Shown here piece after piece: positions 1 through 4,986 of a stretch of DNA of 5,903 bases; position 1 is the stretch's first letter, and each line of letters opens with the position of its first letter. Position numbers and translations under genes: made by a program. Below the pieces are notes generated by a model that did no database searches, was not told where the DNA came from, and saw only the letters and a program-made list of their open reading frames with translations. Source of the stretch: Micromonosporaceae bacterium (GTDB lineage: Bacteria; Actinomycetota; Actinomycetes; Mycobacteriales; Micromonosporaceae); NCBI GenBank assembly GCA_017354595.1, contig JAFMQQ010000222.1, positions 1 to 5,903 on the forward strand, written 5' to 3'.

Positions 1-23
1 ACGAGGGCAAGGGGATACCACTG

Positions 24-39
24 GCGCAGCTGGCTGCGC
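24..39 (-). terminator. Possible terminator hairpin of the ROK regulator gene
   Basis: The sequence is a perfect inverted repeat, GCGCAGC-TG-GCTGCGC, with 7-base arms and a 2-base centre (folding in RNA would probably open the innermost pair). It begins 13 bases past the stop codon of the regulator gene on the minus strand. No T-run follows in that direction, which is common for actinobacterial terminators but leaves the call uncertain. It could instead belong to an element beyond the left edge of the window. Confidence 0.35.
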
Positions 40-52
40 GGTACAGCAAAGG

Positions 53-1210
53 TCATCTCACGATCTCTGATAGGTCGATCTCGTGTCGGGCAAGGGCAAC
101 GGCGCCCAGGATGTCGGCGTCGGTCTGCGCCTCGCCGGGTACCACGGTCACTGCGGCGGCCGCCGGTGGCGCGGCGAACCGGTCGATCATTTCGGCGATG
201 CCGGCGATGATGTGCCGTCCGGCCGTACCGGCGGCGCCGTCCACCACGATGACCTCGGGATTGAGCATGGTGCATGCGTCGGCGAGCGGTCGGCCCACGC
301 TGCGGCCCAGATCGTGGAGCAGTCGCGCCATGCCGGTGTCGCCGTCGGCCGCCATGGCCAGCATTCGCGGATACGTCAGCGGCTGGTCGTATGCGTGCTG
401 GGCCGCATCGAGCAGGCCCGGCCCGATGCGATGGATCAGGCAGCCCCGGCCGCCACAGGCGCACAGCGGTCCGTCGTCATCGATCTGCAGGTGCGCTATC
501 TCGCCGGCGAATCCGGTGACCCCCCGGTGCAGCCAGCCATTGATGACCAACCCGGCGCCGACGCTGTGCTCCGCCAGCTTCACATAGATGAGGCTGTGCC
601 GGTCCCGGCCGGCGCCGAAGACGTACTCGCCGAGCGCGCCGAGGTTCGCGTCGTTCTCGAGCAGCGCGCGGATGCCGGTGGCGGCGGCGAGTGCCGCCGC
701 CGGATCGGTCTGCAACCAGGGTGCGAAACCGAACCCGTCGCGCCGGGCGGGCGCGCCGACCCCCCGCTGGTACGGCGCCGGTACGCCGAGCACCACGCAA
801 GCCAGATCGGTGGTGTGGTAGCCCGCCTGGCCGGCGACCGTACCGAGAAGTTCGGCCGCGGTGTCGATGCGCAACTCGTTCTTGTCGACGACGTGCGCGT
901 GCTCGGCCAGCACCCGACCGCCAGGCGTCGCTATCACGACCTTGAGGGCATCGAACGACCAACCGAGTACACCGATGCCGGTGGGCCGGCCGGCCAAGGT
1001 CAGGAACCCGGCGGGTCGACCACGCCCGCCGGCGGCGACGGCATCGGTGTGCACCACGAGGCCTCGCTCGACCAGGTCTCGAACGATCGTGTTCAGGGTG
1101 GCCTTCGGAAGGTCAAGCCGGCGGCCAAGGTCGCTGCGACTGATCTGCTCGTGGCCGGCGATCTCTGCCAGAACACGGCGTTGGTGCGGGCGAAGGTCCA
1201 CGTCTGGCAC
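53..1210 (-). CDS. ROK-family transcriptional regulator (XylR/NagC type)
   Basis: This encodes a 385-residue DNA-binding, sugar-responsive regulator of the usual ROK-regulator length. Residues about 8-56 form an N-terminal winged helix-turn-helix (recognition region SRSDLGRRLDLPKATLN), followed by a Gly/Arg-rich wing (GGRGRP, 61-66). The ROK sugar-kinase fold follows, with LGVPAP (141-146), ENDAN (185-189, carrying the Asp that is catalytic in ROK kinases), GEIAH (236-240) and the zinc motif CACGGRGC (Cys250, Cys252, Cys257; His240 is the likely fourth ligand). The N-terminal phosphate-binding segment, normally DxGGT, reads GWSFDALK (83-90), so kinase activity is unlikely and the domain probably only senses a sugar. 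The start is GTG at 1210; no clear ribosome-binding site precedes it, and no other usual start codon occurs between it and the upstream in-frame stop. It is transcribed divergently from the xylanase gene, so a role as xylan/xylose-responsive regulator of that gene is likely but inferred; the ligand cannot be read from the sequence. Confidence 0.9.
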   Translation of the reverse strand: MPDVDLRPHQRRVLAEIAGHEQISRSDLGRRLDLPKATLNTIVRDLVERGLVVHTDAVAAGGRGRPAGFLTLAGRPTGIGVLGWSFDALKVVIATPGGRVLAEHAHVVDKNELRIDTAAELLGTVAGQAGYHTTDLACVVLGVPAPYQRGVGAPARRDGFGFAPWLQTDPAAALAAATGIRALLENDANLGALGEYVFGAGRDRHSLIYVKLAEHSVGAGLVINGWLHRGVTGFAGEIAHLQIDDDGPLCACGGRGCLIHRIGPGLLDAAQHAYDQPLTYPRMLAMAADGDTGMARLLHDLGRSVGRPLADACTMLNPEVIVVDGAAGTAGRHIIAGIAEMIDRFAAPPAAAAVTVVPGEAQTDADILGAVALARHEIDLSEIVR

Positions 1211-1242
1211 GGCGGGGATGCTATCGGATTTGAACGCATCGA

Positions 1243-1254
1243 GACTATAGAGTC
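1243..1254 (-). promoter_or_regulatory. Possible -10 region and palindrome upstream of the ROK gene
   Basis: On the minus strand TATAGT (complement of 1244-1249) resembles an actinobacterial -10 box and lies about 34 bases before the GTG start. It sits inside GACT-ATAG-AGTC (1243-1254), an inverted repeat that would suit autoregulation by a dimeric repressor. No good -35 hexamer is found 16-18 bases further upstream, so the promoter call is weak. Confidence 0.25.
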
Positions 1255-1312
1255 GATCACAGTCGCTGAACTCGCAGATCTATTGGCTCGAACGGCTCGA
1301 ATTGCGGCCTCA

Positions 1313-1352
1313 GGTCGGCCCGCGGTCGGCCCCTCCTTCATCCCGGTCGGCC
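1313..1352. repeat. Three phased direct repeats of GGTCGGCC
   Basis: The octamer GGTCGGCC occurs at 1313-1320, 1324-1331 and 1345-1352. The first two copies are 11 bases apart and the second and third 21 bases apart, so all three face nearly the same side of the helix. Eleven-base direct-repeat spacing is typical of sites for OmpR/PhoB-type response regulators and SARP activators (family knowledge). The octamer is GC-rich, so part of the recurrence may be compositional. Confidence 0.45.
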
Positions 1353-1408
1353 AGGGCGGGCGATCCGGTCACCCGGTTGGCGGCCACCCGGGTACGACCG
1401 CCGGCATG

Positions 1409-1430
1409 TGACCGGCCCGGGGAGCGGTCA
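1409..1430. promoter_or_regulatory. Inverted repeat TGACCG-N10-CGGTCA, possible operator
   Basis: The six-base arms are perfect complements separated by 10 bases, giving half-site centres 16 bases apart (about one and a half helical turns). It lies 8 bases upstream of the CCGAAACTTTCGG palindrome, within the shared control region. A repressor or activator dimer site is possible; the binding protein is unknown. Confidence 0.3.
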
Positions 1431-1437
1431 TCCCGGC

Positions 1438-1450
1438 CCGAAACTTTCGG
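1438..1450. promoter_or_regulatory. Perfect palindrome CCGAAACTTTCGG, likely xylanase operator
   Basis: The element is CCGAAA, one central C, then TTTCGG, perfectly symmetric over 13 bases. From memory, short CGAAA-type boxes and GAAA/TTTC palindromes have been described upstream of streptomycete xylanase genes, so this is the best candidate in the window for a binding site of a xylan-responsive regulator. It lies about 325 bases upstream of the xylanase start codon and about 150 bases upstream of the proposed -35 box. Whether the adjacent ROK protein or another regulator binds it cannot be told from the sequence. Confidence 0.5.
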
Positions 1451-1513
1451 TATCGCTGACTCCGAACTTGCCCTCGATAGCGGCACCCGCTGGCTTCATA
1501 CCTCGGCGGCCGC

Positions 1514-1545
1514 GGTCTTGCCAGGCTAAATAGGCAGGCCAGACC
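1514..1545. repeat. Inverted repeat flanking an A/T-rich core
   Basis: GGTCTTGCC (1514-1522) and GGCCAGACC (1537-1545) pair over nine positions with one mismatch, enclosing 14 bases that include the A/T-rich stretch CTAAATAG. In such GC-rich DNA an A/T island inside a symmetric frame suggests a protein site or a melting region. It lies about 57 bases upstream of the proposed xylanase -35 box. Confidence 0.35.
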
Positions 1546-1577
1546 TCATTTTCTGGGAGATCGAGTCAGGCGCGCGG

Positions 1578-1598
1578 CTTTCGGGTTTGTTCCGGAAG
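1578..1598. promoter_or_regulatory. Imperfect repeat CTTTCGG-N7-CCGGAAG next to the promoter
   Basis: CTTTCGG (1578-1584) and CCGGAAG (1592-1598) are inverted with one mismatch and a 7-base spacer. The half-site TTTCGG is the same as in the palindrome at 1438-1450, so this could be a second, weaker site for the same regulator. It ends directly beside the -35 box, a position suited to repression or activation of the xylanase promoter. Confidence 0.35.
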
Positions 1599-1630
1599 TT
1601 GTTGACAACCCGACCCAGTGGATCGAGGAT
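1598..1630 (+). promoter_or_regulatory. Probable xylanase promoter with palindromic -35 region
   Basis: A perfect consensus -35 hexamer TTGACA (1602-1607) is followed after 17 bases by GAGGAT (1625-1630), one mismatch from the actinobacterial TAGGAT form of the -10 box. Transcription would begin near 1637, leaving a leader of about 138 bases before the ATG at 1775. The -35 box lies inside the palindrome GTTGT-TG-ACAAC (1598-1609), so a regulator bound there would compete with RNA polymerase. Confidence 0.5.
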
Positions 1631-1662
1631 GCTCTCATCGACAGACCTCAACGGTCGCCGAT

Positions 1663-1686
1663 ACCAGGTCGCGGCCACGGCCTGGT
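1663..1686 (+). repeat. Leader hairpin in the xylanase mRNA
   Basis: ACCAGGTCG (1663-1671) pairs with CGGCCTGGT (1678-1686) over nine positions, including one G-U wobble, around a six-base loop. If transcription starts near 1637 it forms in the untranslated leader, 88 bases before the start codon. It may stabilise the mRNA or be a structural part of leader control; no known riboswitch class is recognised. Confidence 0.35.
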
Positions 1687-1759
1687 CGTCCGGTCGCTGG
1701 CGAGTGTGACGCCGTCAAAGTCGCGTCGCACAGCCCGGCGTCCGGCCCGGCCTTCACGA

Positions 1760-1765
1760 GAAGGA
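1760..1765 (+). promoter_or_regulatory. Ribosome-binding site deciding the xylanase start
   Basis: GAAGGA lies nine bases before the ATG at 1775. This favours that ATG over the in-frame ATG at 1706, which would add 23 Arg/Ser/Pro-rich residues in front of an otherwise normal signal peptide. Confidence 0.75.
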
Positions 1766-1774
1766 TGCCCGTCC

Positions 1775-2866
1775 ATGAATCTCTCCTCAACACATCCCGT
1801 CCCCGGCATCCGCCGGCGGACGAAGCTGATGCTCATCGGTGGCGCGTGCGCCGCGCTGTTGACCGCCGCTTCGTTGGCGGTCGCCGGTATCGCCAACGCC
1901 GACCCCAACCTGACGGTCACCTCGAACTCGACCGGCACCCACAACGGCTTCTTCTACACGTTCTGGAAGGACAGCGGAAACGTCACCATGACGCTGGGCG
2001 CCGCCGGCAACTACAGCCTCCAGTGGAGCAACATCAACGACACCGTCGACGGCAAGGGGTGGAACCCCGGCTCCAGCCACACGGTGAACTACTCCGGCAG
2101 CTGGAACTGCAACGGCAACTGCTACCTGGCGCTGTACGGGTGGACCACCAACCCGCTGGTCGAGTACTACATCCTGGACAACTACGGCAGCTTCAACCCC
2201 GGCTCGCAGGCCACCCATGTCGGTACGGTCGTCAGTGACGGCAGCACCTACGACATCTACCGGGATCAGCGGGTCAACCAACCGTCCATCATCGGTACCG
2301 CGACATTCGACCAGTACTGGAGCATCCGGCAGTCCAAGCGCACCGGCGGTACCATCACCACCGCCAACCACTTCAATGCCTGGCGCAATCTGGGCATGAC
2401 GATGGGTAGCTTCAACTACCAGGTCCTTGCCACCGAAGGCTTCCAGAGCAGTGGTAGCTCCAACCTCACGGTCAGCGAAGGCCCGGGTGGGGGCGGCACG
2501 ACGCCAGCATCGCCGCGGCCGAGCACGAGCCCGACCAATGGCGGTGGCGGTAGCGGTGGCTGCCGGGTGACCAACTCGGTCAGCTCGTGGAACACCGGCC
2601 TGACCGACAACATCACCGTCACCAACAACGGCTCAGCCGCGGTCAACGGCTGGTCGCTGAAGTTCACCCTCGCCTCCGGGCAGACCATCACCTCGGGATG
2701 GAACGCCACCTACTCACCGACCAGCGGCCAGGTGACCGCGACGAACCTCAGCTACAACGCCTCGATACCGGCGGGTGGTTCGACGACCATCGGCTTCCAG
2801 GCCACTCATACCGGTAACGCCGCCGCTCCGACCGGGTTCAGTCTCAACGGCACCGCCTGCAGCTGA
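1775..2866 (+). CDS. Secreted endo-1,4-beta-xylanase, GH11 with C-terminal CBM2
   Basis: This encodes a 363-residue extracellular enzyme that cleaves internal beta-1,4 bonds of xylan. Residues 1-42 are a signal peptide: basic region RRRTK (13-17), hydrophobic core, and cleavage probably after ANA (40-42). The GH11 jelly-roll domain covers about 43-234. The nucleophile is Glu130 in PLVEYYILDNYG and the acid/base is Glu221 in ATEGFQSSGSS; the thumb region PSIIGTATF is at 170-178. A Gly/Pro/Ser/Thr linker spans about 235-262. The CBM2 cellulose-binding domain covers 263-363, with terminal cysteines Cys263 and Cys362 (expected disulfide) and aromatic residues Trp272, Trp293 and Trp309; Tyr327 lies where many CBM2a modules have a third surface Trp. 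Cys112 and Cys116 may form an extra short disulfide. Asp89 stands at the position of Asn35 in the Bacillus circulans enzyme, suggesting an acidic pH optimum. Asn codons are nearly all AAC, consistent with high expression. The gene appears monocistronic and is probably controlled by the divergent ROK regulator. Confidence 0.95.
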   Translation: MNLSSTHPVPGIRRRTKLMLIGGACAALLTAASLAVAGIANADPNLTVTSNSTGTHNGFFYTFWKDSGNVTMTLGAAGNYSLQWSNINDTVDGKGWNPGSSHTVNYSGSWNCNGNCYLALYGWTTNPLVEYYILDNYGSFNPGSQATHVGTVVSDGSTYDIYRDQRVNQPSIIGTATFDQYWSIRQSKRTGGTITTANHFNAWRNLGMTMGSFNYQVLATEGFQSSGSSNLTVSEGPGGGGTTPASPRPSTSPTNGGGGSGGCRVTNSVSSWNTGLTDNITVTNNGSAAVNGWSLKFTLASGQTITSGWNATYSPTSGQVTATNLSYNASIPAGGSTTIGFQATHTGNAAAPTGFSLNGTACS

Positions 2867-2876
2867 GCAACGTGCT

Positions 2877-2907
2877 GTGCCGGGTCCGGTAGCTGCGGGC
2901 CCGGCAC
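2877..2907 (+). terminator. Hairpin terminator of the xylanase gene
   Basis: GTGCCGGGTCC (2877-2887) pairs with GGGCCCGGCAC (2897-2907) over 11 positions with one wobble pair and a nine-base loop, starting 11 bases after the stop codon. No T-run follows, as is usual for actinomycete terminators. The strength and position of the stem make transcript termination or 3'-end protection likely. Confidence 0.7.
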
Positions 2908-2937
2908 CCGCGCGGTACCCGCATCTGTCCGATGTAG

Positions 2938-3105
2938 ACGGAGAGTGCGGCGGGTGCCGGTGGTGACTGGCGCGCGAAGGCGGTCCACCTGGCCGGCTGC
3001 GGCGCGTGCGCCGAGGAGGCGCACTCCCTGCTGCTGTACGCCGCCGGGCAGGACGGTGTGGACCCGGCCGCCGCCCTGCGCCATCGTCATCGACCGGCGG
3101 ACTGA
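2938..3105 (+). pseudogene. Possible remnant of a small Cys-containing protein gene (no start codon)
   Basis: The frame ending at TGA 3103-3105 is open back to a TAG at 2935-2937 and shows a coding-like, G/C-dominated third position. It translates to a plausible protein tail containing HLAGCGACAEEAHSLLLYAA and then GQDGVDPAAALRHRHRPAD. The H-x3-C-x2-C spacing resembles zinc-binding anti-sigma-type or similar small domains, but I do not recognise a family. No ATG, GTG or TTG occurs in the open part, so it is probably a decayed or truncated gene, or chance. The open part codes for 55 residues and lies between two converging genes, a common place for relics. Confidence 0.3.
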
Positions 3106-3107
3106 TA

Positions 3108-3120
3108 GTCCACTGTGGAC
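3108..3120. repeat. Palindrome GTCCAC-T-GTGGAC between converging genes
   Basis: Perfect six-base arms surround one base. It lies 40 bases beyond the stop codon of the GH15 gene and could be a weak terminator for that operon (5-bp stem with 3-base loop in RNA) or a protein-binding site. A five-base CACCC/GGGTG stem lies nearby at 3126-3138. Neither is strong, so the end of the GH15 transcript is uncertain. Confidence 0.3.
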
Positions 3121-3159
3121 GCGGGCACCCGGCGGGTGGCCAGCGCGCGAAGGATGCGG

Positions 3160-4986
3160 CTACCGGTGGGCGGGATCTGGTCGGTAGGCGTCGCGTAGCG
3201 CGAGAGCGGCCTGTACCAGGGTGGCGTGGCTGAGTGCCTGCGGGAAGTTGCCCAGACCGCGGTGGCTGACCGGATCGATCTCTTCCGGGTAGAGGCCGAG
3301 CGGGCCGCCCAGGTCGACCAGCTCGTCGAACAGGCTGAGCGCCTCGCCCCGCTGTCCGGTCCGGGCCAGCGCTTGTACGAGCCAGAACGAGCAGGCGATG
3401 AAGGCGCTTTCAGCACCCGGCAGCCCATCGTCGCCGGGCGGGTACCGGTAGAGCAGCGGCCCGCCGGCGCCGAGCAGGCGACGGATCGCCTTGATGGTGC
3501 CCTCGATCCGCCGCGAGTCCGCCGGCTCGATCCCGAGCAGCGGCAGGATGAGCAGGGCGGCGTCGAGATCGCGTGATCCGTAGCTGCGGGTGTAGCTGCC
3601 CAGGTCCCGGTCGAAGCCGCGGGCGCGGATATCGGCCGCGATGGCGTCGCGCTGCTGCCGCCACCGGCCGGTCCGCCTCGGCGCGGTACGGCGGCCCGCG
3701 GCGATACGCAGCGCGCGATCCAGGGCGAGCCAGGCCATCAGCTTGGAGTGGAGATGGTGCTTCTCGCCGCCGCGGACCTCCCAGATGCCCGCGTCCGTCT
3801 CCCGCCACTGGCTGGCGACCGTATCCGCGAAGCCGGCCATCGCCCGCCATGTCTCGGCGTACAGCGGGCAGCCCGCCTCGGTCAGCAGCCAGGCCGCATC
3901 GAGCACCCAGCCGTACCCGTCGAGCTGGCGTTGGTTGGCGGCGTCGTTGCCGGTACGCACCGGCGGGCTGTGCGCGTAGCCCGGCCAGCCGTCGACCCGG
4001 TGGTCCGGGTGCGGGCGCCGGCCGTGCAGGTTGAACAGCACCGGCAGCCGCGGCCGGTCCAGCCGGGTGGCGTTCAGGAGCCAGGCCATGAAGCGGTGAG
4101 CCTCGTTGTTCTTCCCCACGCCCAGAAAGGCACCGATGCCGATGCTCGCGTCGCGCGGCCAGGCGTACCGGTAGTCCCAGTTGCGTACGCCGCCGAGCTG
4201 CTCAGGCAGCGAGGTGGTGGGGGCCGCGACCGGTGCGCCGGTCGGCGAGTAGGTCAGCAACCGCAGCGTGAGCAGGCTGCGCACGACCGCGGTACGCCGG
4301 GGTACGTCCTCGGTGATCTCCCGGCACCACTGGCGCCAACGGGCCTCGTCGGCTTCGAGCGCATCCCAGGCCGCGGTGGGAGGGGCGTGTACAAGTGGCT
4401 CGCCCTCGGCGAAACACACCACCGTCGTGAGTGGACGGTCGGGGGAGACGACCGCGGTCACCGGCCGGCCCGGCTCGATCGCGAGCGCCGGGGTGGTCTG
4501 CACCGAGAGCGCGAGCCGCCGCCAACCGCAGAACAACAGCTCGCCGCGCTGTTCGGTCCGCGGCCATCTACGACCCTCGCCGAACCGGGGCTCGAAGTGG
4601 AGGGTTATCCCGATCGGCGCGCCGGTGGCGCGGAGGCGGCGGACGAGCATCGTGGTGGGCAGCAGCCGCCCGGCCACCTCGGCCACCATCCCGTCGGTCA
4701 GTGTCAGGCGCCCGCCCGCGCAGTCCCAGACGGTTTCGAGGGTCGCCGACTCGGGCCGGTACCGGCGCGCCACCACGGTGGCCGCACCGGCGGGCCCGAG
4801 CCGGAACCTGCCCCCGCCGGTACCGCCGACCAGGCTGGCGAAGACCGGTTCCCCGTCGAAGGATGGGACGCACAGCCAGTCGATCGCCCCGTCCGGCGCG
4901 ACCAGTGCCGCGGTCCGGGTATCGCCGATGAGGCCGTACTGTTCGATCGGTGTGATGTCATCCATGTCTGCCACCGTCGCCGTCAT
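3160..4986 (-). CDS. GH15 glycoside hydrolase, trehalase/glucoamylase type
   Basis: This encodes a 608-residue, probably cytoplasmic inverting alpha-glucosidase; no signal peptide is visible. An N-terminal beta-rich TREH_N-type domain (about 11-230) opens with PIEQYGLIGDTRTAALV and contains DGAIDWLCVPSFD (32-44). The catalytic (alpha/alpha)6 barrel (about 235-600) carries RNWDYRYAWPRDA (268-280), PVRTGNDAANQRQLDGYGW (342-360), the likely general acid Glu403 in GIWEVRGG, and the likely general base within PEEIDP (Glu568 or Glu569) followed by LGNFPQALSH. This is the length and domain order of actinobacterial GH15 enzymes, whose known members hydrolyse trehalose or maltosyl glucans; the substrate is not decided by the sequence. 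The chosen ATG overlaps the stop of the upstream membrane-protein gene as ATGA, suggesting translational coupling. A second ATG at 4965, preceded by GGTGG, would give MDDITPIEQ and remove seven residues. Extending the frame to 5523 would run antiparallel to family expectation through the membrane-protein gene and is rejected. Confidence 0.9.
   Translation of the reverse strand: MTATVADMDDITPIEQYGLIGDTRTAALVAPDGAIDWLCVPSFDGEPVFASLVGGTGGGRFRLGPAGAATVVARRYRPESATLETVWDCAGGRLTLTDGMVAEVAGRLLPTTMLVRRLRATGAPIGITLHFEPRFGEGRRWPRTEQRGELLFCGWRRLALSVQTTPALAIEPGRPVTAVVSPDRPLTTVVCFAEGEPLVHAPPTAAWDALEADEARWRQWCREITEDVPRRTAVVRSLLTLRLLTYSPTGAPVAAPTTSLPEQLGGVRNWDYRYAWPRDASIGIGAFLGVGKNNEAHRFMAWLLNATRLDRPRLPVLFNLHGRRPHPDHRVDGWPGYAHSPPVRTGNDAANQRQLDGYGWVLDAAWLLTEAGCPLYAETWRAMAGFADTVASQWRETDAGIWEVRGGEKHHLHSKLMAWLALDRALRIAAGRRTAPRRTGRWRQQRDAIAADIRARGFDRDLGSYTRSYGSRDLDAALLILPLLGIEPADSRRIEGTIKAIRRLLGAGGPLLYRYPPGDDGLPGAESAFIACSFWLVQALARTGQRGEALSLFDELVDLGGPLGLYPEEIDPVSHRGLGNFPQALSHATLVQAALALRDAYRPDPAHR

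Larger units (their letters stand above)
1211..1774. promoter_or_regulatory. Divergent control region between the ROK regulator and xylanase genes
   Basis: This 564-bp stretch holds no convincing gene. It separates two divergently transcribed genes and contains several operator-like elements, listed separately: phased GGTCGGCC repeats, three inverted repeats or palindromes, a promoter for the xylanase and a leader hairpin. The length is generous for a bacterial intergenic region and fits a tightly regulated extracellular enzyme gene. Antisense extensions of reading frames across it lack a ribosome-binding site and family signatures. Confidence 0.6.

Noticed and set aside
1..52. Possible end of another gene at the left edge
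   Set aside because: Open frames exist on both strands over these 52 bases, but nothing distinguishes a coding one, and the stretch contains a hairpin that better fits a terminator.
83..1411. 442-codon open frame on the plus strand, antisense to the ROK gene
   Set aside because: It mirrors the regulator's codon structure in GC-rich DNA, has low-complexity composition, no family signature and no ribosome-binding site. The minus-strand product is a clear ROK protein.
1629..1709. Short 26-codon upstream frame (ATG 1629 to TGA 1709) in the xylanase leader
   Set aside because: Its ATG overlaps the proposed -10 box, so it would not be transcribed from that promoter, and no proper ribosome-binding site is seen.
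1706..1774. Earlier in-frame ATG for the xylanase
   Set aside because: It adds 23 basic residues before a normal signal peptide, while a good ribosome-binding site stands before the ATG at 1775.
1787..2371. 194-codon minus-strand frame antisense to the xylanase
   Set aside because: Val/Gly-rich shadow of the xylanase codons, without motifs or a start signal.
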